Source: Lampris incognitus (taxonomy: Eukaryota > Chordata > Actinopteri > Lampriformes > Lampridae). Taken from it: 64,000 nucleotides of DNA. The translations under genes and the position numbers were made by a program. The DNA lies in assembly GCF_029633865.1 (NCBI RefSeq), contig NC_079223.1, positions 34,192,423 to 34,256,422 of the forward strand, read 5' to 3'. This document shows, piece by piece, positions 12,993-24,701 of this stretch. How positions within the stretch are numbered: position 1 is the first letter of the stretch; each line of letters starts with the position of its first letter. The notes under the pieces are model-generated. The model searched no databases, had not been told where the DNA came from, and saw only the letters and a program-made list of their open reading frames with translations.

Positions 12993-13370
12993 TAGCGAAT
13001 TCGGGGGGTGGGGGCCGTCCGTGAACCGCCACAGCCGGGACGCGAATCAGGAGACACGGGTTCGCGTCCCGGCTGTGGAGGTTCTCGAGCTGCCCCCCCC
13101 CCCCCCCCCGAACCCGCCGCATCGGTGTCAGAAGTGGGATGGTGAGATCGTGAAGGACCGTGAGACCCAGGAGTGGGATGGTGAGATCGTGAAGGACCGT
13201 GAGGCCATCGGAAGCGTTTTCCGAAGGAGGGGGGGGGGTAGTGTAACGTACACGAATAAGTAGACACGTTAGTCCTTGGCTAAGGGGTCGGACCCTTCAG
13301 TCGACTGGTTAACGTTGTGCTGTGGCGGTTCCCGGGCTGCCGCTCTGATTCGCTTCAGTATTATTGTTAA
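12993..13370 (+). mobile_element. Candidate decayed LTR-retrotransposon relic
   Basis: A GC-rich block unlike its surroundings starts at TGTAGCGAATTCGGGG just after the LINE end. It contains a perfect 18-bp hairpin (13029-13046 with 13061-13078). A segment reading CGGTGTCAGAAGTGGGATGG near 13122-13142 resembles the primer-binding region after a Gypsy-type 5' LTR. A purine run AAGGAGGGGGGGGG next to TGTAACGTACACG near 13224-13246 resembles a polypurine tract followed by a 3' LTR start. An almost repeated 32-bp unit lies at 13133-13164 and 13172-13203. No protein-coding remnant is present, so the LTR reading is inference. A non-LTR repeat is possible. Confidence 0.4.
13029..13078. repeat. Perfect 18-bp inverted repeat with 14-nt loop
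   Basis: CCACAGCCGGGACGCGAA at 13029-13046 pairs exactly with TTCGCGTCCCGGCTGTGG at 13061-13078. The stem is GC-rich, so transcript or single-stranded DNA would fold strongly. Confidence 0.95.
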
Positions 13371-13560
13371 AAATCTCTTCAACGTAGGTCAAAATTTAAA
13401 TACATAGATGGATACAAAATTCCGCTATTTCCGACTGGCTTGAAATAATGTGCTAGTCTCATAAAATGCCTGTCTTTTAAACCCTGTTCTTTAGGTTAAA
13501 GGAAAAAAATCATCAGCGGTGGGTTCCGCCCATAGAAGCCGAATGAGAGTTGAACGCACA

Positions 13561-13569
13561 TAGCGGGAT
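13561..13569. repeat. 9-bp target-site duplication, left
   Basis: TAGCGGGAT sits directly outside the left 41-bp inverted repeat. The identical 9-mer sits directly outside the right one at 14030-14038. Confidence 0.88.
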
Positions 13570-14029
13570 GCGATATTATGAACCCTACATAGCCCTCGCC
13601 AAAATCCCGTACCCTGTCCCAAATCTCGCGAACGGACGCCGGATTTCCGCTGCGTTGCTAAGGAAACAATCAACTATCAACTCGGTGCGAAGCAAAGCTA
13701 ACGTTAGCTACCTTCAATTTTGTAATTTTGTATTTTTCGCAATTTTGGACAGCTGGCTGCTTTTGTAATTTTGGACTGCTGGCTGTCAACAACAGAACGG
13801 AGGTAAGGGGTGAAGTATCCTATGCTCAAACGTGGAGCAAGCAAAGATTGAGTTAAAAACGTTAATGTTGATTGTGGATAACTTAGACAGGTTAAATTGT
13901 GGGTGTACAGCGTTTCCTTGATGAGCGCTAACCCCATAACAACATATTTTCGCGTTGCTACGGTGGCGCACACGTGACAAAGCCAGAAACGGGATTTTGG
14001 CGAGGCCTATGTAGGGTTCATAATATCGC
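13570..14029. mobile_element. MITE-like DNA transposon with 41-bp terminal inverted repeats
   Basis: The first 41 bases (13570-13610, starting GCGATATTATGAACCCTACA) are the reverse complement of the last 41 (13989-14029) with one mismatch. Exact 9-bp direct repeats flank both ends. At 460 bp with no transposase-like frame, it is a non-autonomous element. Target duplications of 9 bp are typical of Mutator-like (MULE) elements and also occur with Merlin-type (8-9 bp), so the superfamily is unresolved. The near-identity of the ends suggests a fairly recent insertion. A GGAAACAATC...AACGTTAGCT interior gives no further clue. Confidence 0.85.
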
Positions 14030-14038
14030 TAGCGGGAT
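14030..14038. repeat. 9-bp target-site duplication, right
   Basis: TAGCGGGAT, identical to 13561-13569, directly abuts the right end of the inverted-repeat element. Confidence 0.88.
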
Positions 14039-14420
14039 CGTCAGAGCGGCGGCCATTTTTATTTATTCTACTGGGGAACTGTGAACGTTGTAGCGGGCTA
14101 ACCCGTATACACCGACTTCTGGCAAGTTGTGGACTCTTTTTATTTTATTTTTAGGTCGCGGGCTCACTGAGGTGAGGTTTTGCAGTAACGACCAAACGAT
14201 CAGTAGAGTAGTGCGAACATTTACGGCCTCACTGACGTGTGTTTTCACCGCAACAACTAACAACCGCCATTTTCTTTTGAACTACTCAAATGACCACGGC
14301 AAACAGTTCAATGTCGTTCTACCTTCATTCACTTTCACTGGTTCTGCCCTTCAAGAGCACACCTACGACTGTCTGAGAGAGGTAAGGAATGAGACAGACA
14401 GACTTACATACATAGAAACC
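14039..14420. other. GC-richer sequence flanking the MITE, possibly the rest of an older repeat
   Basis: Sequence on both sides of the inverted-repeat element (about 13500-13568 and 14039-14420) is richer in CpG than the surrounding desert, with GCGGCGGCCATTTTT near 14046. It may be one older repeat that the MITE interrupted, perhaps the continuation of the LTR-like relic. No protein or repeat ends were recognised to prove this. Confidence 0.25.
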
Positions 14421-16230
<1,810 letters not shown>

Positions 16231-16279
16231 CTATGTGGTATCCCTTTATAGATTAGAAATCTAATATGGGGAGATGAAT

Positions 16280-16770
16280 GCCTTCTATTCCACTTTGCTG
16301 TGATCAGGAGCGCTGCTCTGCCGAAAACAGCATTGCCTCCCGATTATTGAATTTTTATGGCCAGGTAATTAATTGCAGATTCCCTGTTTTGTTCTATTTC
16401 TTCCTCTCTGACATTTTAATTTCGACAAAAAGCCGCGGTCCCCACGCAGCCCTTCTGTGGAGATCCTAATGGCCTATAAAACATGATGACTTATAGGTAT
16501 GGCGGATACTTCACTTCACCGATGATTGTTTGAAACCTTGCTGATCACACAGAATTTAGTCCCCCTCTCACTTGCTCCCTCCCGTCATCTAATCCCTGCC
16601 TCTCCCAACCTCCTGAATTCATTTCTTGTCAATTAAACTGCAGCTATGGCGTCCCGACTGAACAATGGGAATCTATCAATGTGTCATCGACCGGGAATTC
16701 ATTATTGGAAGCAGCCTGGTAACTTTTCCATAGTGACTCCAAGGCCATTATTCCTTAAAGACCATTGTCA
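16280..16770. promoter_or_regulatory. Candidate conserved non-coding element(s)
   Basis: This repeat-free stretch contains a GGTAATTAATTGCAGATT block near 16363 and CAATTAAACTGCAGCTATGG near 16630, with homeodomain-type TAATTA cores and balanced composition. It looks more constrained than its neighbours by eye only. No alignment was possible. Confidence 0.2.
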
Positions 16771-17047
16771 TTACTTGACCAGGCAGGGAAGCGTCCTTGG
16801 CTTGTGTTGCATGCACTGCATTTAAGGGCAAGGGGGAATCAATCGTAGCGGAGGACGACAGATGCCATATCTCATGGCAGACAGGTTTGAATGCTTATAT
16901 CAAATCAGAATCCTTTGCTGGCACAGGGAACATTAGTTACCCTACTGTCAAGGTGCAGATATAGGCCACAGCCAGCCAGCCAGGGGAAAGATATAGATGG
17001 AGGTTTGTTACTGTACATTCTGCAACACTGTTGAAATGTCCAGTGTC

Positions 17048-17180
17048 CAATAATAATAACAATATGCTTTATTTATACAGCACTTTAATACAAGAAATGC
17101 AACTCAAAGTGCTTTACATTAGAAAGAAACAAATTAAAACAATCGCACGTAGAAAAAAAATCATTTTAAAAGTGCTTCGC
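17048..17180. repeat. Probable 3' tail of a fish LINE/SINE
   Basis: AATAATAATAACAATATGCT followed by TTTATTTATACAGCACTTTA and GCAACTCAAAGTGCTTTACA resembles the widespread fish 3'-tail sequence of L2-type retroelements (TTTATATAGCACTTTT...CTCAAAGTGCTTTACA). No coding part is attached. Confidence 0.4.
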
Positions 17181-20100
17181 TATCAAGAAGAGCGAATGAA
17201 AACGTCCATCTTTTCACTGTAAAAAGACATATTTAATGCCCAGATTTACTCAAATGGTTGATGTGCTTATTTAATTTGCATAGCAGAGATTTGCTTTTAT
17301 TTTCATGGTATATTGAAATGCCTAAACCAAATAAGACGCAGCTATTGGTATGCCAAGGGAGCTGACAAAACTTGGATAGCATCGATGACACCACACCACT
17401 TATTCATTGCTAAGATGGCTAAGGTCCATTACACCAGACGCTGAGCAGACAGTAATATCAGCCACTGACAGGCTCAACAATGCAGTAAAGATAGAGATGA
17501 GAGGTTGATATGAATAAGTCCAGTCTTTGCCTGAAACACAGATTTCTCTTGTGCTCCCTGCAACTCTAATTTTTGTCCTCAGGAGATCTATCCAAGAGTG
17601 TTTATTTATCATCACTCCCCCGCTTCTCCCTCCTCTCCACTGTCCCCTCATCATGGTGCTCTTTTCTGCTGTGTAAGCACAAGTCCACACAACATATCAC
17701 TGCTGAAGTCACCCCCCCCCAACCTTCAAGAGTTCTCCCTGCACAATCTCCACGGTTCTGTAATGGCTGATGCAGTTACCATATTTCAACCCTAATTGGG
17801 TTGCGGCAACAGAGCCAATTTGGGAAGGTAGTTTGGAAGGGAGAGTTCCTCTGTGACATTGTTAGGCATTGGGATATGCCAGGCTTGGACTGTAATTGCC
17901 ATTGTATGAAAAGAGCACATTGGTATTGGAGGGCTGTTTTGGTTTGTTGGGGTAAGGAACCCTCATCCACCGGAGCACTTCCTCCCATCTTTGTTCTCTA
18001 TAAGTCAACACGGACAAGATGAGATTGGGCGACTTGTCTTGTTTACCTATTTTTGAATAGTCTCGGGGAGCTCTGTTACCCACAGATGACAAAGTTGTGT
18101 GCTGTGAAAAAATTGAACTCACACCAACCAATGCAACTGTCTTCTGTTTTCTACATCCATTCAATTTTCTTCTACATGGCAAATGTGATGCCGCTCACTG
18201 AAACACTGCTCATTGATGAACATGTGTCTTACTCTCTGATCTTCCATGTGGCTCCTCAGGGCTAGGATCTATGGAAGCCATTTTCTCTCCAGCCAGTCAT
18301 GAAGAAGCAGAAGATGTAAATGTCAGTCTGTGTCTCCCCAACACTCAATAAAGGTCTAAGATTGGGCCCTCCACTCTGCCAGTCGATTGGCCATCTAATG
18401 AGGAGAGGCCTTACCATAACTCTACAAGATTCACTACTGTTTGTGTTTCACCAGAGGCCCTGGCACAGTAATAATTCCAAGTGGATAAATGTTTTCCCGA
18501 TAACAAGCTGAAATAACCTGTCGGGCTGAACTTGATGTAGACAAGAAGAATCACACAATTAGTGATCAGTGAGAATTTATCCTGGAAGTGGGAAACACAG
18601 GGCGGGAGGAACTTAGTTCTTTTCTCTGTGTGGCGAGCATCCGTTCAAGTACAAGGGGAATGAGCTGCTCTTCTTACACTTCCTCAACCTGGTGTGTCAT
18701 CAGTCACAGGCTTTACCTTTGCAGTGGCCCTCTGTGTTTCACCCCTAATGTTCCCACACTCACACACTAATGTTTAATGTAATTAGAGTCACTCAGAGGA
18801 AAGGGGTTATGGATGGGCTCTTGCACGCAAACAAAGCTGTAATCTTCATTTATCTAAAGGCTGAGGTATGCGAGCAGTTGGGACTGCTTTAAGAGAGGGG
18901 ATGACTGTCATTACAAAATATACTAATGGCCCGAACTACAATTAACTCCACTTATCTGTTAATGAGAGGGCTGACATTTATAAAACCTAAGTCACGTTTT
19001 TGACTAAATTTGTCTCTTGACAATTGCTTTACAATAATCTTCTGATAACAGGCATACTCAAATATTTTAAAGACAGAGATTACGTTATGTCAGTCCATTG
19101 TCTTTCCCTACCATACAGCGTTTTAAGGTGCACTCAAGTTGATTAATAACAACCAATTTTGGCATAAAAAAAGGTAGGACTGTTGTAGCTATTGTAATTA
19201 ACCTTTACGTTTGATGGACTTTACCATATATTGCCCATTTCTATTAGCGACCCATATAGATCATCCCATAATGTGAAGCCATTCATTGCAATCAAGGCCT
19301 TCCTGAAGACTTAGCCTACTGTGTCTGATGACATCATATCCCCATGGGATGGGGAATTATCCTGTTTTTGCCTGATTCTCTCATATACTTTCTCACCACC
19401 GCTCTTGCACAAATGTATCATTTAAACCATTACCAGTACCTTGCTCTTTCATTAAAATGAACTACATCATCCCCTCCCCAGAGACCCCCGTGAGGCACCG
19501 GACTGTGAGGATACATCTCACTGAGAGGGAATATTGAAGGCGGCAACATGCCTAGGTAAAGTATTACTTAATTTATACTGCTAATGTATAGCATTGATTC
19601 TCTGTAGGGAAAATAAAGGACAACATATTTTCAGAGCCCACATCATTAAGGTTTAATAATTTAGACCCAGTTAGTGCGATAATAAATATACTAAGGGAAG
19701 TTAAGAGGGGGTTTTGGTGATGAATGCAATTAGAAACCGTTGCACTTACATAGCAGAGTAATATGAATGGGGTGTGGAAATTAATTGGAGCTGGAGCAAT
19801 GGTATGGCCTGCAGTGTTTTATGGGAAGGATAAAAAAAATACCCTATTTCTCTAAGAGCCCTATTCAGAATACCAACTATTTTCTGCACCCCTGCTTTCC
19901 TTGTCAATATCTACATACCTAACAAACGACTCGGTTAAAAATGGGCTCCCACTAGCTCTCTTTTTCAACAGTGAGATTTTGCTCTTGAATTAACGGTCAT
20001 CCACTGTGATAATGGGCCCTTTGAATCCCTGTGAAACATTTCATTTTGCTGGTGGTTAGGAGGCATGGCTCCATATTAACTATGGTGGTTCTAGCAGGTC

Positions 20101-21901
20101 ATTAGCACAGGACTAATGGGCAAATGGAGAATACGACTGAATATAGATGTCCTGAGATCCATTTGCTCTGCAAAAATTAGCAAAGGTCTGTGCTAGCTCT
20201 CCAAAGCCATTCATTTTGTTATTGTGTCATGATACCCTACAATGAAGGAGCACAAAAAAACAAACATGTGCATCGATGAAAGTTTGTGTTATAAATTCAA
20301 AAATCTAACAGAATATACATTAGAATTCATCTTTGTCTTAAAAAAAAAGGAATTACCATTATCCCCGCCTAGTCTTACCTAAGTTTATTATGTTTATCAC
20401 ATCCTGATACACACTCCTCCTGTAATTCTTCAACTTGCTGATTTAGAGGGAAACTCAGATGTGGTGCGTTTGTAGTATACATTTGGTAACAGTTGAATGC
20501 TCAAGCCAAAGATCTTGTATTTCAAACAGAAGTGGAGAGGTTGGAGCTTTTTTAAAGAGCTCTCCCGGAGCTAGTTTTTACGCCCCACCAAAAGATTAAT
20601 TGTGCGTCGGCCTTGAAAAATGAAAATCAAAGGTATCAAAAAGCTCCCAGGGATTAGGGTAGAGGAGTCTGATATCAAGCGCAGGTTTACCTCTTTATGA
20701 TGTCATTTTCTTTTAATGGATGAAGCAGACGTGAGCTCAAGGCAGATATGGGATCCAGATTTTGAGGGGTAATGTCCCGCATACCGGCACTGCTTAAATC
20801 TGCACCACACTGATCTCCAAAGATCATGCGTCTGTTGACAAAAGCAAGTCTCTTTGAAAAATGTCAATTCAATTCGCTTTATCAGCGTGACAAACACGAT
20901 ACATTTATACTGGCAAATTGAAAATTGACAATTGCATGGGGCAGCCCTTCTTAATGTTTATGAGTGTCATTCCCAGCCTTGGTGTGGGCCCCGGCTCTCT
21001 AATAGCATTTAGCGTCACGTAACACTGCTATGTGTGAGTGAATGCACAAATGTGTCTGAGACCCTGCTGAGTAAGTTTACGCTAGCCGTTAATCATCCTG
21101 TGGGCCAGCTGGCTAGAGCCGCTGGGCAGGTGGGGCTGTCAGGTTGGCCACCCCAGTCATGCAGCCCCGTAACAGGATCCCTCCATGCCTTGGTCTCTCT
21201 CAAGTCCCACGTCAACTGGTGCTTACCAAGTGCTATTTTGACTGATACTTAAGATAAGAGATCAACATGTAAACCTGCCCAAGAGCAATAAATAAATCCC
21301 AATAAACAGATGTATAAAACTGGAAAAGAAGACAAGATTTTTATGTTGCCCCTGGTTTTGCAGCTGTAAAACATTAGGTGGATTCATTATTTCGAATGTG
21401 ACTGCATGTATTCCTATATAAATAAGATCTTTATCCCTTCAACCTCTTAATTCACAATCACAAATGCTGAGCCCAAAACCAGTGGCCTATTCACCAATAC
21501 TGACAAGTGTTCATGACTGACTTGAAGTCATCGACCCACAACACTTCCAGAGATCTCTCACCTAAAGGTCCTTCTCTCGAGCCCTCTGACTTCTAACTAG
21601 CTTCTTGATGGACAGAGGAGCATGAAGAGTGATTAGCATTTTCCACTGTAAGTTAACACTGGAGAGAGATAAACCGCTATGTGGGTGCTGCTTGGCCTCT
21701 CCTTCCATCCATCGCCCCGAAGTGGCTCTGACAGCCAAGCATCTACGCCCTGGGGAGCTGACAAGTGTCCTGTGAACCAGAGAGGAATGCTGGATCCCCG
21801 GATTAGCACCCCAGACTGGGCTGAGGATGCTCCTGGGATGGAGGGTTGGAGAATGGCTTGGCATTGTTTAGATATGAAGCAGCTCATGAACCTGGCTTCT
21901 A
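17181..21901. other. Non-coding desert DNA
   Basis: No gene is recognised over 4.7 kb. The stretch at about 19630-20170 is repeat-free and rich in TAATT/ATTAG cores (for example AAATTAATTGGAGCTGGAGC near 19778), and is another candidate for conserved regulatory sequence. A short piece at about 20858-20935 (TCAATTCAATTCGCTTTATC) resembles a retroelement 3' tail. Confidence 0.35.
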
Positions 21902-22032
21902 ACTCACTCACTCACTCACTCACTCACTCGCTCGCTCGCTCGCTCGCTCACTCACTCACTCACTCACTCACTCACTCACTCACTCACTCACTCTCACTCA
22001 CTCACTCACTCACTCACTCACTCACTCACTCA
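21902..22032. repeat. (ACTC)n tetranucleotide array with (GCTC)n core
   Basis: ACTC units surround about six GCTC units at 21929-21948. The repeated Thr-His-Ser-Leu open frame is purely repeat-derived. Confidence 0.95.
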
Positions 22033-22079
22033 CCCACCCACAAACGGTGTAGAAATAATTGTGAATAAATCTATCTCCT

Positions 22080-22400
22080 TGTAAGATGCAAACAAACCCT
22101 AAAATTAAACCTGACCCCAACCATTACCCTGACTTTAACCCTAAGATGACCCAAAAATATCCCTCATTTTAACCCATCCTTAACCTCTAACCTCAACTCT
22201 GAGCCTGATTCTGATACCTCATTTTAATATTGGACCTAAGCCTAACCATTACCCAAATTGTTACCTTGTCCTAAAACAAATCTTTTGCCCAGAATAACCC
22301 TTTTCCTCATGGGGACCTAGAAAATGCCCTCATGAGGTTGGGGGTCCAGACCTTTGGTGTCCTTAAGTGGACATTAGGTCCTTACGAGCATAGATAAACA
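22080..22400. repeat. Degenerate TAACCC/ACCCTAA-rich repeat
   Basis: Many imperfect AACCCTAA-, CCTAACC- and TTAACC-type words occur across 22095-22300, followed by CATGGGGACCTAGAAAATGC and GTGTCCTTAAGTGGACATTA. It resembles a dispersed fish repeat that I cannot name. Similarity to telomeric (TTAGGG)n is only at word level. Confidence 0.45.
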
Positions 22401-22407
22401 AAACTAC

Positions 22408-22465
22408 ACACACACACATGCACGCACGCACGCACGCACACACACGCACACACACACACACACAC
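22408..22465. repeat. (CA)n/(CGCA)n microsatellite
   Basis: CA units with an internal GCACGCACGCACGCAC stretch. The following 540 bp up to 23009 hold no recognisable gene. Confidence 0.92.
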
Positions 22466-23027
22466 TCTCATTCACAGACAAGTGTGTTGCTCAATGTGAA
22501 TGTAAATAATGACTGACAATTTTTTTAGAAGATAAGCTTAACGTTCAAAGTCTCCCACTCAACAATGAATTACCAGCTCCGGTATATAGGGTACATGTTG
22601 GCAGGGTTTATAAACAGCCTGAAAACAAACCAGCGTGGCCTGTCTTGAGTTTCACACAGCCATGAAACTGTCAGGTCCAGGCACAGCCATATATGCTTCA
22701 GTGTATTCTCATCCCTTGCTGGGCCAGTAAATTTTCCAAAGACCGAAGATTTCTTTATTGCTACCTTTTAGTGTTACACTGACAGCTATCACAGCCCTGT
22801 TCTCTCTATTGCCTTATATGAAGATAACGGCTGCTCTTATAAAATTTCAAGAGACATATTAATTAAAAAGTCAGGTGTAGCCCCCCCCATCACTTTTATT
22901 TTTGGACCTGATTGTGTTCTTTTAAATCAGTGGATTGTTTTAAAGAGTCTTTCTTCAATGAGTGTTATGTATGGGGTTGAAAAAAGGGGATGAATGCACT
23001 GCATGCATACACCGATCAGCCAAAACA

Positions 23028-23651
23028 TTAAAAACCACCTACCCAATATTGTGTAGGTTCCCCTCGTGCCACAAAAACAGCTCTGACCCGTCGAGGCATG
23101 GACTCCACAAGACCTCTGAAGGAGTCCTCTGGTATCTGGCACCAAGATGTTAGCAGCAGATCCTTTAAGTCCTGTAAGTTGTGAGGTGGGGCCTCCATGG
23201 ATCGGACTTGTTTTTCCAGGACATCCCACAGATGCTTAATCGGATTGAGATCTGGGGAATTTGGAGGCCAAGGCAACACCTTGAACACTTCATCATGTTC
23301 CTCAAACCATTCCCGAACAATGTGTGCAGTGTGGCAGGGAGCATTATCCCACTGAAAGAGGCCACTGCCATCAGAGAATACCGTTGCCATGAAGGGGTGT
23401 ACTTGGTCTGCAATAATGTTTAGGTAGGTGGTACGTGTCAAAGTAACATCCTCATTAATATCAGGACCCAAGGTTTCCCAGCAGAACATTGCCCAGAGCA
23501 TCACACTGCATACACTGGCTTGCCTTCTTCTCACAGTGCATCCTGGTGACATCTCTTCCCCAGGTAAACTAGGCACACGCACCTGACCGTTCACATGATG
23601 TAAAAGAAAACATGATTCATCAGACCAGGCCACCTTCTTCCATTGATCCAT
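23028..23651 (-). pseudogene. Tc1-like transposase, catalytic (DDE) part, inactivated
   Basis: The 207-codon frame carries the catalytic half of a DD34E transposase. WSDES near residue 9 holds the first Asp and WDNAPCHTA holds the second. The third acidic position, expected as Glu in SPDLNPIE, is Lys here (SPDLNPIKHLWD). This is a single G-to-A type change that alone should abolish catalysis. The natural protein continues upstream from sequence now beyond the SINE (24121 onward), so the Met at the start of this frame is an internal residue. Confidence 0.9.
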
Positions 23652-23662
23652 GGTCCAGTTCT
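23648..23662. repeat. 15-bp SINE target-site duplication, left
   Basis: CCATGGTCCAGTTCT here is repeated exactly at 24121-24135. Both copies are transposon sequence, which marks the SINE integration point inside Tc1. Confidence 0.95.
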
Positions 23663-24120
23663 TTTTTCTTTCTTTTTTTATCCCCCCACCCCTTTTTTTC
23701 TCCCCAATTGTATCCAGCCAATTACTCCACTCTTCTGAGCTGTCTCAGTCACTGCCCCCACCCCCTCTGCCAATCTGGGGAGGGCTGCAGACTGCCACAT
23801 GCCTCCTCCGATACATGTGGCATCGCCAGCCACTTCTTTTCACCTGACAGTGAGGAGTTTCATCAGGGGAACGTAGCACATGGGAGAATCACGCTATTCC
23901 CCCCAGTTCCCCCTTCCCTCCGAACAGCCGCCCCAACTGACCAGAGGAGGTGCTAGTGCAGTGACCAGGATACATACCCACATCCGGCTTCCTAACTGCA
24001 GAAACGGCCAATTGTGTCTGTAGGGATGCCCGACCAAGCCGGAGGTAACACAGGGATTTTAACCGCCGATCCCTGTGTTGGTAGGCAACGGAATAGACCA
24101 CCGCGCCACCCGGATGCCCT
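23663..24120 (-). mobile_element. tRNA-derived SINE, family A, nested in Tc1 (copy 2)
   Basis: On the minus strand the SINE begins at 24120 with AGGGCATCCGGGTGGCGCGG and ends in a poly-A-rich tail (the T-rich run at 23663-23680). It is bounded by a perfect 15-bp duplication of transposase sequence. This gives the family's true ends and length (458 bp) and shows that it moved after this Tc1 copy had inserted. Confidence 0.95.
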
Positions 24121-24567
24121 CCATGGTCCAGTTCTGACGCTCACATGCCCATTGTAGGTGCTTTCGGTGGTGCACTGGGGTCATCATGTGCACTCTGACT
24201 GGTCTGTGGCTACTCAGCCCCATACACAACAAGTTGTGAGGCACTGTGTGTTCTGACACCTGTCTATATAGCCAGCATTAACTTTTTCAGCAATTTGAAC
24301 TGCAGTAGCTTTTCTTTGGGATCGAACCAGACGGGCTAGCCTTCGCTCCCCACATGCATCAATGAGCCTTGGGTGCCCATGACCCTGTTGCCAGTTCACC
24401 GGTTGTCCTTCCTTGGACCGCTTTTGGTAGGTGCTAACCACTGTATATCGGGAACACTCCACAAGACCTGCCATTTTGGAAATGCCCTGACTCAGTGGTC
24501 TCGCCATCACAAAGCTCATGTCAAAGTCGCTCAGATCCTTACGCAAGGCCATTTTTCCTGCTTCCAA
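24121..24567 (-). pseudogene. Tc1-like transposase, N-terminal DNA-binding part, frameshifted
   Basis: The frame from 24567 opens MEAGKMALRKDLSDFDM and has the helix-turn-helix region of Tc1-type transposases, including ISKMAGLVECSRYTVV and a GHGHPRLIDA linker. Near 24259 the frame shifts (NAGYIDRCQNTQC instead of the intact order). Downstream residues SEHTVPHNLLCMGLSSH continue in another frame until the SINE at 24120. Confidence 0.88.
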
Positions 24568-24701
24568 TACATCAACTTCAAGAACTGACTGCTCACTTGC
24601 TGCCTAATATATCCCACCCCTTGACAGGTGCCTTTGTAATGAGATAATCAATGTTATTTATTTACCTGTCAGTGGGTTGAATGTTTTGGCTGATCGGTGT
24701 A

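Larger units (their letters stand above)
23010..24699 (-). mobile_element. Tc1/mariner transposon with both ends, split by a SINE
   Basis: Matching ends (CACCGATCAGCCAAAACATT on the left and its reverse complement on the right) are flanked by the TA dinucleotide expected of Tc1/mariner integration (23008-23009 and 24700-24701). Without the nested 458-bp SINE and its duplicated 15 bp, the element is about 1.2 kb, close to a full-length fish Tc1-like element. The transposase is antisense to the window and broken by a frameshift, by the SINE, and by a substituted catalytic residue, so the copy is inactive. Confidence 0.95.

Noticed and set aside
12969..13263. Extension of the LINE open frame to 325 codons
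   Set aside because: Reverse-transcriptase similarity stops near 12968. The rest runs through unrelated repeat sequence with poly-C and tandem units, so it is not part of one protein.
22095..22300. Interstitial telomere repeat
   Set aside because: Words are degenerate and lack the regular 6-bp period of TTAGGG arrays.
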